Below, in pieces: positions 23,888-33,294 of a stretch of DNA of 64,000 nt. Both the position numbers and the translations under genes were made by a program. This DNA comes from an uncultured Kordiimonas sp. (lineage in GTDB: Bacteria > Pseudomonadota > Alphaproteobacteria > Sphingomonadales > Kordiimonadaceae): NCBI GenBank assembly GCA_947492375.1, contig CANLMI010000001.1:1302001-1366000 (forward strand), written 5' to 3'. Below the pieces are notes generated by a model. That model had not been told where the DNA came from and did no database searches. It saw nothing but the letters and a program-made list of their open reading frames with translations. Each line of letters begins with the position of its first letter. Position 1 is the first letter of the stretch.

Positions 23888-25972
23888 TTATTTTTTGCCG
23901 TCGTGGCTTAGTAAATCAGCCTTATCAATTAATGTATTTCGCTTTATAAACCGATTTATCTTTTTGAAGTTTTTATCGTCATCCATAAAGAGTTCAACAT
24001 TCCCATTCAGATATTTTGCCAGTGTTGCCTCAAGCAAATAGAGATAGGCAAACCTTCCTTCTTCTGATCGATACGAATGCCCTTCCCCTTCAGCCATCAA
24101 CAAGCTCACTTCTTTGCCTATAGCCTCTAACTTAAGGGCATATTCCAATACTTCATCGCTGGATACTCTGTCATCTTCCTTACCCGCCATGATTAATAAA
24201 GGAACTCTAACCTTAGAGGCATTAAAGAGCGGCGAATGGCGCAGTAATTTTGTCATGCGGCTTTTGTCTTTGATGTCGCCTATTCTTGTAGCAAACATTT
24301 GGGCAGCTTGCGGTCTGTTCCTTAAAAACTTACCTTTTGTTGCAATCCGCAGAAATGTACCACCAAGGTTAGCAGGCGGCGCCCCCGCGATCCCTACCTT
24401 GAACAAATCGGGTGTAAAGGTAATTCCATTCAGCACTGAGAAACCACCGAAGGAATGGCCAAATATCCCCAACCTTTCTTTATTGCCAATCCCGTTTTCC
24501 AAAAGATACTTAAGCCCGTCGATAATATCATCCTGTATACGTCCATCGCCGAAATCGCCGTCAATGCTGTTGGTAAATTCCCGACCATACCCTTCTGATG
24601 ACCGGAAATTAGGTTGATACACAATATAACCACGGTTAGCCAAAAACTGAGCAAATTGATGATATGACCCATATGTCCGCGACCAAGGCCCACCATGGGG
24701 TAAGGTAATCAATGGTGCCTCAGATATTTTTATCCCCCTTGGCAAGGTAAGATAAGCAGGTATTGTCACTCCGTCACTCGCCTCAAAATTAAACGGCGTA
24801 ACATTCGCAAGGATACTCTCATCAAGCTTTTGCTCACTCTTGTGTTCGACATTGATAGGATCAATCCGCTTATCATCTGGCTTATAAAAGAAATGTTCCC
24901 TCTCGCGCCTATTGGGATACTGTACTGTTACCAGCCAAGTAGCACCGCGTTCGCGCGGAACAATGGTTACATTGGCTCCTTGACCAAAATATTCCTCAAT
25001 GAAATCTGTATGCTCTGCCGTATATGGCGTAAGGCCATAATTTTCCTGATAAGCATATCGATAACTAGCTAACAAAAGCTCGCCAGACAGAGGGGCGGTT
25101 TGAAACTCTGCCAAGTCAGAAAAACCCTCAGGGTCTCTATGCTGAACAGTCACCTTTCCTGTTGCCAAATTCAATGATGCTAAATGGCTCAAATCATCCT
25201 TAAAATTAGCAACAATGGTTAACGCATCGCCTGCAATATCATACGAAACAGGAAGACAAACCTCATCATATGCACAGGAAAGTATATTGGCACTTTTGCC
25301 TGCATTGACAGCAAGAATGGCAACCGCGTCTTGTCCTACAACCGTTAGAAAAAATTGGTTTCCATTTATAGGCCTTAATATATTTCGAATTATATCAGCG
25401 GACCTGAAAAGCACTTGCTCTTCACCAATCAAATTCACACGAAGCAAAAAATATTGCTTTGTTTTCGGGTCATACTTAGACACAAAGAAATGGGCATTAG
25501 ATGTTGGATCAACCCCCAGCATTCGGTCTTTACCGTGATCACCAAATTTAAAAGCTAACCTTGGAAGCGGGTTAGATTGTACATTACTGATAGCAACACC
25601 ATGCCCAAGATTAAGGTATATATGGTTTTCATTAGGCGACCAGTATATGCGCTCAACCGATTTAGTAGTAAAAAGTGTTTTAGTTTTCAGGCTTTGCCCT
25701 TCGGTGAGAAGGACATCAATACGCTTTCTTCCGCGCTTCAAGTGAATAACATACCTACCCTTAGGTGACAGGTATGCAGGACCAACAACAGCACGCTCCA
25801 GAAATTTCTCGCGCGAAATAGTTGGCGCTAGGGCCAATGCCTCACTGGCTGCAACAGCTTTTTTAAGGATAATGTCATCTGCATAGGCAGAGGTTTCAAC
25901 TTGTGCACTTGCAAAACAAAGGCATAGCGCGGCCATTAGAGGGCTTATGCCCCCTTTGATAAGGTAAATCAT
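23888..25972 (-). CDS. Secreted S9 family (prolyl oligopeptidase-type) peptidase
   Basis: 694 residues from ATG 25972, which has GGGAGGT ahead of it; a longer frame to 26065 overlaps the previous gene. Signal peptide about 1-30, beta-propeller region about 40-420, then alpha/beta-hydrolase domain with LITLPHGGPWSR, GYIVYQPNFRSSEGYG. Catalytic triad is visible: Ser in GHSFGG, Asp in GKEDDRVS, His in GEGHSYRS. It cleaves oligopeptides, probably in the periplasm. It starts 13 bases after the ABC membrane gene, so it belongs to the YtrA-type operon. Confidence 0.85.
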   Translation of the reverse strand: MIYLIKGGISPLMAALCLCFASAQVETSAYADDIILKKAVAASEALALAPTISREKFLERAVVGPAYLSPKGRYVIHLKRGRKRIDVLLTEGQSLKTKTLFTTKSVERIYWSPNENHIYLNLGHGVAISNVQSNPLPRLAFKFGDHGKDRMLGVDPTSNAHFFVSKYDPKTKQYFLLRVNLIGEEQVLFRSADIIRNILRPINGNQFFLTVVGQDAVAILAVNAGKSANILSCAYDEVCLPVSYDIAGDALTIVANFKDDLSHLASLNLATGKVTVQHRDPEGFSDLAEFQTAPLSGELLLASYRYAYQENYGLTPYTAEHTDFIEEYFGQGANVTIVPRERGATWLVTVQYPNRREREHFFYKPDDKRIDPINVEHKSEQKLDESILANVTPFNFEASDGVTIPAYLTLPRGIKISEAPLITLPHGGPWSRTYGSYHQFAQFLANRGYIVYQPNFRSSEGYGREFTNSIDGDFGDGRIQDDIIDGLKYLLENGIGNKERLGIFGHSFGGFSVLNGITFTPDLFKVGIAGAPPANLGGTFLRIATKGKFLRNRPQAAQMFATRIGDIKDKSRMTKLLRHSPLFNASKVRVPLLIMAGKEDDRVSSDEVLEYALKLEAIGKEVSLLMAEGEGHSYRSEEGRFAYLYLLEATLAKYLNGNVELFMDDDKNFKKINRFIKRNTLIDKADLLSHDGKK

Positions 25973-25985
25973 ATTGACCTCCCTA

Positions 25986-27851
25986 TTAAACGGTTTGCAA
26001 ATTCGATTTACGTTTTTGCTGGCGCAATTGTTCGCGCCAGTCTGTGAAAATGAAAAAGCTAACAAGGCCTGGCAGGCCAGTGATAAGGGTCATCAAAGTC
26101 CACATGGCTTTTTTATTATTTGGTAGGTTAAGCTTACGAGACAACATCCACACCAGAAAAGTAGACAATAAACCAACAATAATGGCTGTATAAACAATAC
26201 CACCGGGTATGGGACGCGTTCCAGCCTTGGTAGAGGAGTCATTCTGTCCAGGGGCAATCGCTTTGAATATCACAGTGTCCAAATAGAGAAGAGCGGGCGA
26301 AACAACAAAATTGTCATGTATAATAAATGCTGGGTGCTTTGCTTTGTCAAAGCGATACTCGCCGACATATTCGGTATCTCCATCTAATCGGGCAACATAG
26401 GTCTTCGTGATAATATTATCTTCGATATAGTCCGGATCGTCTATGTAAGTAACCACATAGCCGTCTACTACTTTTACAAGGAAAACCTGTTCCAGTGACC
26501 TCATATTGTCTGGATGTTCAGCTACATATTCCGGCGTCAGGTTATCGCTCGCGCCAGCGAAATCATCCCGGTCAAACAAGTAAAGCCGCTTATCTGTCAT
26601 GATTGATGCAAAATTATCGGTCATCGATACGCCGCCCAAAAGTTGCTCATCACTCTTCAACGTAAATACTGTTTCAACGAGATTATCTTCAAAATTCAAT
26701 CGAGTGACTTTATCACGTGTTACCACGAACTGTTGTCGGATCACGTGCGGCACGTCCACGAAGGTTTCGCCGGGTGGGATTGCGCTTGTGTCTTCATAGA
26801 AGCCGGCTTTGCTGATCCAACCTCTTGGGGCACCTGTTGAACGCTCAAACCCCTTGAATAGCATATGATCATGAGAGAAAGACCACATTGTGTTATTGTT
26901 ACCGTCATAAAATCTATGCTCATCCTGTACAAGCATGTTATTGCGAACAGGAAACCCACCACTTGTACCAGCATAATTTATCATCGCGACATCTCCGAAC
27001 TTTGCCTGGCGTGCGAGTTCTCTAGATTGCTCATTGTCGATGTTATCCAGGAAATAGACCGCACTCTCTCGTTCATTGAGGTGAAATCTAAAATTCTCAT
27101 AAGTGCCAAGGACAGGGTTATTGTCGGGATGCTCTCCCATGATCAGCAACGGGACATGATATATGAGTTGCAGAAAAATAGCGGCAAAAGATAATGATAG
27201 CTGGACAGGCAGTGACGCGATAACCGTGGCTGTCATACTGTCAAAATGCCTTGTTAAATCAGGTTTAAATGCTTTCTTAGTTAGGTAAAACAAGCACACC
27301 GAAGCAAGTACCATTGGAATGATTGTTGCCGCAGGTGTTGTATATAAACCTGCAACCATAAAATAGCTAAGCAAGGAAACCGACAGGACCACCGCTTTAT
27401 TTGGATAAAGTTGTGTGTAGTTTCCAAGCATAGCACTGGTGATAGCAATACCAAAAACTTGTACCGGGAAAACATAGTGCCGTGCATCCACAACATGCTC
27501 GGTGAATAGATCAAGGGATAAAATAACCAGCAGTGACGGCAAGAAAAAAACCAACGAAACCAGGGCAACCGTTGCCATAAAGATAGCTAAAAATATTTGA
27601 TTTGTTGCCAGCGGTCGGTGGATCAAATATGTCCACTGACTTGGTTTTTTGTACAACCCCATTTGCAAAAGACCGAACAGAAAACCGCCAATGATTGCCG
27701 CCAACCACTCGGCACCAAAAACAGGGCTATTTTCATCCATCCACAAAATACCAATTTTATAAGAAAACCAAGCACCTCCAATATGCGCTAACATTAATAA
27801 TAGTGCCCATTTCTGATATCGCTTAAACTCGCTTTTAAAAATATTATACAT
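25986..27851 (-). CDS. ABC transporter membrane subunit with large extracytoplasmic domain
   Basis: 621 residues. Six hydrophobic segments lie in residues 15-240. A long soluble domain (about 245-525) with many short beta elements follows, and two more membrane segments lie at about 548-570 and 587-605. Such an ABC-2-like permease with a periplasmic insertion is seen in YtrA-controlled operons. The soluble domain may bind a ligand such as a peptide or cell-wall drug. It lies between the ATPase (20 bases) and the S9 peptidase (13 bases). Confidence 0.6.
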   Translation of the reverse strand: MYNIFKSEFKRYQKWALLLMLAHIGGAWFSYKIGILWMDENSPVFGAEWLAAIIGGFLFGLLQMGLYKKPSQWTYLIHRPLATNQIFLAIFMATVALVSLVFFLPSLLVILSLDLFTEHVVDARHYVFPVQVFGIAITSAMLGNYTQLYPNKAVVLSVSLLSYFMVAGLYTTPAATIIPMVLASVCLFYLTKKAFKPDLTRHFDSMTATVIASLPVQLSLSFAAIFLQLIYHVPLLIMGEHPDNNPVLGTYENFRFHLNERESAVYFLDNIDNEQSRELARQAKFGDVAMINYAGTSGGFPVRNNMLVQDEHRFYDGNNNTMWSFSHDHMLFKGFERSTGAPRGWISKAGFYEDTSAIPPGETFVDVPHVIRQQFVVTRDKVTRLNFEDNLVETVFTLKSDEQLLGGVSMTDNFASIMTDKRLYLFDRDDFAGASDNLTPEYVAEHPDNMRSLEQVFLVKVVDGYVVTYIDDPDYIEDNIITKTYVARLDGDTEYVGEYRFDKAKHPAFIIHDNFVVSPALLYLDTVIFKAIAPGQNDSSTKAGTRPIPGGIVYTAIIVGLLSTFLVWMLSRKLNLPNNKKAMWTLMTLITGLPGLVSFFIFTDWREQLRQQKRKSNLQTV

Positions 27852-27871
27852 CGTCTTTTCCTACCCTGCGC

Positions 27872-28807
27872 TTATGCTGCTTTTTCAGCTTTTATTCTTT
27901 TTGATGATTTTTTATGATTTTGCGTGAGGAACGCATTAACAGCTTGGTCCAAACTTGCAGACCCCCGATGAATGTTTGTGGCTCCAGCTTCTTTCAAAGC
28001 CCTTTCAAACTCACCTGCATCCTCGAATGTAAAGATATGATTTTGCCCTTCGATCACGCGCTGCGTTAAAATATTGGGATGTTCAAACATCGCACGCGGC
28101 GCATCAAAATCGACAATCCAGAAACCAACCTCTGCAAGAAAATCATCTGGTGACATATTACAGCGCAATCTGCCCTGCTCCATGATAATCAAATTATCAG
28201 CAACACGCTCGATCTCGTCCATTTGGTGTGAACAATAAATAATCGTTGAGATATGGTCTGAAAATTCGCCCGTTGTAGTGAACATTAAAGCTTCCAGAAA
28301 AGCTCGTTTTGCAACAACATCAAGCCCCAGTGTTGGTTCATCCAAAATAAGGATTTCCGGTTTCTGTGCGAGTGCCATTGATAGGTTAAACCCTGCGCGT
28401 TCACCGCGTGATAAACTTGACACTTTCTGATCAGGCATAACATCAAAATGACCGATGACATCTTCATATATCGCCTCATCCCAATCAGGATACAAATCCT
28501 GTTGCATCGCCTTAACTTCTTGCACCAACATCCAGCCAGGCAGTGTATGTTCTTCATTCACATATCCGATTTTACCTCGCTGTATCGGGCTTAGATCGCT
28601 GCAATCACCCCCCAAAATTCTGGCTGTTCCACTGGTGGATGATTGAAGCCCCAATAAAATCCTAAATAATGTTGACTTGCCAGCACCATTGCTTCCAACA
28701 ATTGCGTTAACACCGCCCTTTTCAATCGATAAAGAAAGGTTTGAAAGCGCCGTCTTGACACCAAAATGTTTAGTAAGGTTTTTAGTTTCTATTATATAGT
28801 CTGTCAT
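27872..28807 (-). CDS. ABC transporter ATP-binding protein (YtrB-like)
   Basis: 311 residues. Walker A is GSNGAGKST, the signature LSRGERAGF, Walker B ILILDEPTLGLD, and the switch His is in IIYCSHQMDE. The C-terminal 80 residues extend past the ATPase core as in drug-export type ABC-2 systems. It starts 3 bases after the GntR regulator stop and forms the energising subunit of the membrane protein encoded next. Confidence 0.85.
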   Translation of the reverse strand: MTDYIIETKNLTKHFGVKTALSNLSLSIEKGGVNAIVGSNGAGKSTLFRILLGLQSSTSGTARILGGDCSDLSPIQRGKIGYVNEEHTLPGWMLVQEVKAMQQDLYPDWDEAIYEDVIGHFDVMPDQKVSSLSRGERAGFNLSMALAQKPEILILDEPTLGLDVVAKRAFLEALMFTTTGEFSDHISTIIYCSHQMDEIERVADNLIIMEQGRLRCNMSPDDFLAEVGFWIVDFDAPRAMFEHPNILTQRVIEGQNHIFTFEDAGEFERALKEAGATNIHRGSASLDQAVNAFLTQNHKKSSKRIKAEKAA

Positions 28808-28810
28808 GAC

Positions 28811-29257
28811 CTACTCCTCTTTATCCACGCTGTCGTTACTCGGTGTGGATTCACTGTTTTTTGCTGCGCTTTCGCTTATTGGATTGCTTACAGCATTGAG
28901 TTTTTTCTGAATTTTTTCGATTATTTGATCAGGCTGATAATCAAGACCAACAATATCGTTTACAAATGCATCAACAGCATCAGACAGGCGTTTCTCACGC
29001 TCTGCATCGCTGAATAGCTGGCGCCGGGGCGCAACAAAAAGGCCGCGTCCCTGCTGTGCCTCAACAAGCCCTAGTGATGTCAATTCACTGTAGGCTTTAG
29101 CAACTGTATTGGTATTCACAGTTAACTGCATGGCAAGGCCGCGGACACTTGGCAGCTTTGTAGCTTCCGCAATTTCACCCGTTACAATCTTCACGCGGAA
29201 TGCGTCAACAATCTGCTTAAAGATCGGCCTTGGGTCACCTGTAACGATATGGATCAT
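28811..29257 (-). CDS. GntR family regulator, YtrA subfamily
   Basis: 148 residues from ATG 29257 (IHIVTGDPRPIFKQIVDAFRVKIVTGEI); longer frames run back through the operator. The winged HTH KLPSVRGLAMQLTVNTNTVAKAYSEL is followed by a short tail GRGLFVAP and a helical end, the layout of the YtrA subfamily, whose members repress ABC operons and respond to cell-wall-active drugs. It is the first gene of a four-gene operon and sits behind a 41-bp inverted repeat. Confidence 0.88.
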   Translation of the reverse strand: MIHIVTGDPRPIFKQIVDAFRVKIVTGEIAEATKLPSVRGLAMQLTVNTNTVAKAYSELTSLGLVEAQQGRGLFVAPRRQLFSDAEREKRLSDAVDAFVNDIVGLDYQPDQIIEKIQKKLNAVSNPISESAAKNSESTPSNDSVDKEE

Positions 29258-29275
29258 AAATATGTACCATCGAAT

Positions 29276-29316
29276 CAAAATTAACTGTACCATGTGTACT
29301 AGTACAGTTAATTTTG
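29276..29316. promoter_or_regulatory. Long perfect inverted repeat, YtrA operator
   Basis: CAAAATTAACTGTAC (29276-29290) and GTACAGTTAATTTTG (29302-29316) are perfect 15-bp reverse complements around an 11-base centre that itself contains TGTAC. It lies 18 bases upstream of the GntR start. It is the natural site for a dimeric GntR/YtrA repressor. Confidence 0.75.
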
Positions 29317-29451
29317 TCAAGAGATACCATTAAGCGTATGAAAATATTATACTTTTACCGACACACAAATACATGTATGTATAATAACAAGCCACTAATC
29401 CATATTAGCAGCCCATCATCAGTGATACATAAACTATCAGAAATACAAGCC

Positions 29452-30969
29452 TTACGGATTATCTTTCCTACGATAGAATGATCGAGCACCATCCATTTCT
29501 AATGTCACCGTATCAACTTTTTTGATACTATTTCTATGAAAGACCAATTCTGCAATACCGACCCTTGGATTCAAGATAGGTATCAAAAACCGATTTGGCG
29601 CTGTAGCTATCAAGGCATGTTTTCGCTCGCTATTGCCAAACGATATTAAAAGCTCGCCGTCCTTTGCTGTAATTTTGATATCTTCATCATATATCCAGCC
29701 AATTAACTGCTCTCGTTCCTCAACAGGAAAAGCTGTATCAACCTTAAACCATCCTTCAAAGCCTATCATTACGGCTTCATCAAACGGGATTTCCGGCAAA
29801 TAAACCGGTTTATTAATGCCCCAGCTCAAGCTATCGGCAACAGCATTTCGAATTTCAATAAAAAGCTCGTTACCTCTGGCACCGTTGGTTAAAACTACCA
29901 AACCATCACCCGTTCCCAGGTGCCCTTCAATCCATGTTCTATAACTATCATTTGAGCCCGCATGATGGAAAAAACGATTTTGCCCTATCCCTTCCATACG
30001 TGGCGCCAAACCATGTTCGCTTGGGGCAACCTTGGTCATCATATCAGTAGCCAAATTTTGCGGCAAAAAACCATCTTCAGAGCGATAGCTTTGAATAAGG
30101 GCAGCAACAAGCTCACCAAGATCATTAGCGCTTGTCCACAAGCCTGAAGCTGCCATTTCCGGCATAGCTTCATAGCCCCTCGGCAATGCAGTAGGTTCGC
30201 CCTTGTGATTATGTGCTTTTGCAATATTACCCGTATCTTGCGGCAAGGGATTTGCAAAGCTACTCCGCACCATTCCTGTCGCACTGAAAAGCCACTGTTT
30301 TGCAGCATCGGGAAACGTCACTCCTTGAGTGTCTGACACAATCAATTGAGCTAATGTATATCCACCACCCGAATACTTATACCGCGTTCCTGGCTGAAAC
30401 AATATTTCCAAACCAGCTTCATCGCCAACACCGTTCAGCGTGTCATAAACACTTGGCATATCTTCACCCGGCTGAACATCCCGAAAACCGTGAAGACTAA
30501 GTCCCGCAGTATGCGACAAAATCATACGTAGCGTTATCGGGTCAGGCATTTCACCACCAAATACCGGCATATTCCACGATTTCAGATACTGCGATATATC
30601 GCTATCAATATCAATTTCGCCATCCGCATGCATTTTCAAAATGAGAGCCGCCGTTGCAATTTTGCTAACCGAGCCAGCGGAAAATAGCGTGTCACCATTT
30701 ACAGGCTCACCCCCACCTTCCTGCAAAATACCAAAGCCTTTAACATATGCGAGTTTACCGTTTTTGATTATACCAACAGCAACGCCCGGAACGCCGTAAT
30801 ATTTCATGCGTTCCGCAAGCCTATAACGCGGCATAACATCACCAACCGTATATCTAGGCCTAAGACTTTTAACGATTTTAGCAAAACCTTCGCTATCATT
30901 GGCACCTGCCAACGAAAACATAGAAAGAAACAACAAAAATGCCGTAAGTATATTACATGCTGCTCGCAT
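29452..30969 (-). CDS. Beta-lactamase-fold serine hydrolase (CubicO/class C type)
   Basis: 505 residues from ATG 30969 (GGAGAG eight bases upstream). Signal peptide 1-20 (ending LAGA-N). Catalytic SxxK is SVSK in LFSAGSVSKIATAALILK and the YxG motif is in RYKYSGGGYTLAQ. The C-terminal 170 residues form an extra beta domain (lipocalin-like region of such hydrolases). It would be secreted and could hydrolyse esters, peptides or beta-lactams. The gene follows the BlaI-BlaR1 pair and may be its target. Confidence 0.82.
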   Translation of the reverse strand: MRAACNILTAFLLFLSMFSLAGANDSEGFAKIVKSLRPRYTVGDVMPRYRLAERMKYYGVPGVAVGIIKNGKLAYVKGFGILQEGGGEPVNGDTLFSAGSVSKIATAALILKMHADGEIDIDSDISQYLKSWNMPVFGGEMPDPITLRMILSHTAGLSLHGFRDVQPGEDMPSVYDTLNGVGDEAGLEILFQPGTRYKYSGGGYTLAQLIVSDTQGVTFPDAAKQWLFSATGMVRSSFANPLPQDTGNIAKAHNHKGEPTALPRGYEAMPEMAASGLWTSANDLGELVAALIQSYRSEDGFLPQNLATDMMTKVAPSEHGLAPRMEGIGQNRFFHHAGSNDSYRTWIEGHLGTGDGLVVLTNGARGNELFIEIRNAVADSLSWGINKPVYLPEIPFDEAVMIGFEGWFKVDTAFPVEEREQLIGWIYDEDIKITAKDGELLISFGNSERKHALIATAPNRFLIPILNPRVGIAELVFHRNSIKKVDTVTLEMDGARSFYRRKDNP

Positions 30970-31085
30970 TGGTAAACTCTCCGTAAATGATAGTTTTTCG
31001 GTGGAAAATGACAAACCAGTATCGTTACCTGCCGAAACATCTTCGGCAGGCTTCAAACCAAGCAGAACTTGATTAGTTTAAAAGT

Positions 31086-32636
31086 TTAGTCTTCTTTCTG
31101 GCTTGGTTCAGTTGCGCCGCGGCGTCTTAGTAAACTAGCCATTCTGTTGTTGCCATATAAAAGCGCCTGCCCCAGAGGAGAGCGGTATTTACTGCGCCCT
31201 TCGCCGTGATTTCCGGTTTCCACTTTCAAGCTCACGTCAGCCCCAGCATCGATTAAAAGGCGGGCAATAGTGATATTACCGTTTGCTGCCGCGCCAATTA
31301 AGGGAGTTTCATCCCCCAAGACAAACCCATTCGCGTCCGAACCTGCATCAAGCAGCATTTTCACGATTGTTTCATGCCCGTGCCGCGCAGCGACGATAAG
31401 TGGGCTCCCGTCACCGCTTGCAGGCTTATTTGGGTCAGCCCCTGCCTCCAGTAACAGGTTCACCAACCCACTATCGCCAAACCGTGCCGAAAGAATAAGC
31501 GGTGTTCCGTCACCACGAAGATAATAATTAACATCCGCCCCATCACGCACCAGTTTACGCGCATAGCTTCGGCGGCCTTCTGATACAGCATATGCAAGCG
31601 CATATCCCTTCGCATCTGATGCGGTATCAACATCTGATACGCTATTACCTTCATCCGGCACACTAGCTTTAACGCCGTCAGTATCTTGCTCGATATAGAG
31701 TGTGTGCGTTGAAAGTATCGCCCACGCCGATACGCTTGTTACACTCATCATAGCCAAAGATAGCATAACACCTAACACACGCCGCTTTGCCGATATTGCT
31801 GGCCCGCTCAGGCTTTCAACCCGTGACCTTAATGGATGGATATGTTTTGGTAACCAGCTACAGCCTATCGGTGCTTCTTCAATAAGTAACTGAGATTTCA
31901 AAAGTGTTTCTGCATAAGCGCGCCGATGCTGACTATGCACCGCCATAACACGTTCATCACAAGCAAGCTCCTGATCAATACGGAAGATAGTCTGCCCGTA
32001 ATACACAAGAGGGTTAAACCAGTTAAGGCATTTGATTACCTGTACAAACGCATTAACCTGTAAATCACCACCGCGAATATGTGCCTTTTCATGTGCAATA
32101 ATAAGCGAACGCTCTAACTTATTATAACGATTAACAAAATCTTTAGGCAATATAACACGAGGTTTTAGAACACCAATAACTGCAGGCCCAAACGTGTTGC
32201 CTTCAACGCTTTGAATTCGGCGTGCTCGCTTCAAAAGCTTTTGTCGCATCAGAAAAAGATATTGCCTGAGTATCAGGATGCCAAAACTTACTACAACGCC
32301 AAGCACCCAGAATATTAAAACTGTTTCCTGATCAATAGAAAAGCCATCAACTGCTTGGTGCGCTGGTGAAATTACCCCGTTTAAGGACTTAGGGAGAGCA
32401 TTTAATGATTGGGCAGCATTTATATTTTTAGTATAATAAAAATCATTAGAAACCGTTACATATTCAGCGGGTAAAATACTTGCAATCATCGCAAGCGGCA
32501 CTATCAGCCAAAACAAATAGGCAATGCGAGCCCCAAATGTTTTTCGTAACCATTTGCGCATAAATAAAATCAATAATATTGAAATGCTTGTCCCTATTGA
32601 AGCCTGTGAAATATTCGATAAAAACTCAGCCGTCAT
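31086..32636 (-). CDS. BlaR1/MecR1-type M56 membrane metallopeptidase with C-terminal ankyrin repeats
   Basis: 516 residues. Membrane segments near 15-27, 38-55, 105-128 and 290-310. The zinc protease motif HEKAH is at residues 182-186, followed by the CLNWFNPLVYYGQ segment and ELACDERV, all typical of M56 BlaR1. In canonical BlaR1 the last membrane segment is followed by a penicillin-binding sensor domain. Here residues about 345-512 instead hold four to five ankyrin repeats (GDGTPLILSARFGDSGLVNLLLEAGADPN and similar). The overlap with BlaI (11 bases) supports an inducer/repressor pair. What the ankyrins sense is unknown. Confidence 0.85.
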   Translation of the reverse strand: MTAEFLSNISQASIGTSISILLILFMRKWLRKTFGARIAYLFWLIVPLAMIASILPAEYVTVSNDFYYTKNINAAQSLNALPKSLNGVISPAHQAVDGFSIDQETVLIFWVLGVVVSFGILILRQYLFLMRQKLLKRARRIQSVEGNTFGPAVIGVLKPRVILPKDFVNRYNKLERSLIIAHEKAHIRGGDLQVNAFVQVIKCLNWFNPLVYYGQTIFRIDQELACDERVMAVHSQHRRAYAETLLKSQLLIEEAPIGCSWLPKHIHPLRSRVESLSGPAISAKRRVLGVMLSLAMMSVTSVSAWAILSTHTLYIEQDTDGVKASVPDEGNSVSDVDTASDAKGYALAYAVSEGRRSYARKLVRDGADVNYYLRGDGTPLILSARFGDSGLVNLLLEAGADPNKPASGDGSPLIVAARHGHETIVKMLLDAGSDANGFVLGDETPLIGAAANGNITIARLLIDAGADVSLKVETGNHGEGRSKYRSPLGQALLYGNNRMASLLRRRGATEPSQKED

Positions 32637-33009
32637 CGTCCATCTCCTGGATCATTTTTTTTAGTTCCCTGATATCTTCAGGGCTTAGTTTTTCGTGTTT
32701 AGAAAAGTGTGTGAAAAGCGCAGAAACACGGCCATCAAACAAGCGATCGAGCAAGCTTTGGCTTTCGGCATTCATATAGTCAGCTTGCGTAAGGACGGGA
32801 CTATATAAATACCGCCTTCCTTCCTTCTCCGCTGAAATGGCACCTTTTGATAACAGACGATTAAGCAGGGTCTTGATTGTCCCCACACTCCAGTTCTGCT
32901 GGTCTGCAATATCTGCCATAATTGTATCAGCAGTTAAAGGCGAGGCATGCCAAAGCACTTCCATAACCTTACTTTCTGCCACGCTAATTTGTATATCCTG
33001 TTTTTTCAT
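32626..33009 (-). CDS. BlaI/MecI/CopY family transcriptional repressor
   Basis: 127 residues. The winged-helix pattern ISVAESKVMEVLWHASPLTADTIMADI and WSVGTIKTLLNRLLSKGAISAEKEGRRYLYSP is the family signature, followed by a dimerisation helix region. It would bind the twin palindromes 9 bases upstream of its start and be cleaved when the M56 partner is active. No metal-binding CopY cysteine motif is seen, so BlaI-like rather than CopY-like. Confidence 0.88.
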   Translation of the reverse strand: MKKQDIQISVAESKVMEVLWHASPLTADTIMADIADQQNWSVGTIKTLLNRLLSKGAISAEKEGRRYLYSPVLTQADYMNAESQSLLDRLFDGRVSALFTHFSKHEKLSPEDIRELKKMIQEMDDDG

Positions 33010-33017
33010 GCCGTTAC

Positions 33018-33067
33018 GTTTACATGTGTAAACAAAAGAGTCAACTTAATTGTTTACACATGTAAAC
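33018..33067. promoter_or_regulatory. Twin BlaI-type operators
   Basis: GTTTACATGTGTAAAC (33018-33033) and its reverse complement GTTTACACATGTAAAC (33052-33067) are near-perfect palindromes spaced 34 bases start to start. The TACA-TGTA core is the form of BlaI/MecI operators. They flank the blaI promoter region and could also control the divergent S9 gene. Confidence 0.72.
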
Positions 33068-33294
33068 AGCGATATACCTTTTCGCCAACGATGATAAAAT
33101 CATTACGGTAGAATATTTATAGGTTGTAAAATTAGACTTTTCGCTACCGAATGATTTTATATAAGTTATGATTATATTCTAACACTTATAAAAGCAGTTC
33201 AGCTTCAATCTCTATTTGCTTAAAGCTACAACTTGTAAATGTCAGTCATATTAGGTTAAATGCATGTTTTTTCGGTTTTTTTTTCTGTATTCTC

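Noticed and set aside
24114-24617. 167-residue plus-strand frame inside the S9 gene
   Set aside because: Shadow of the S9 catalytic domain.
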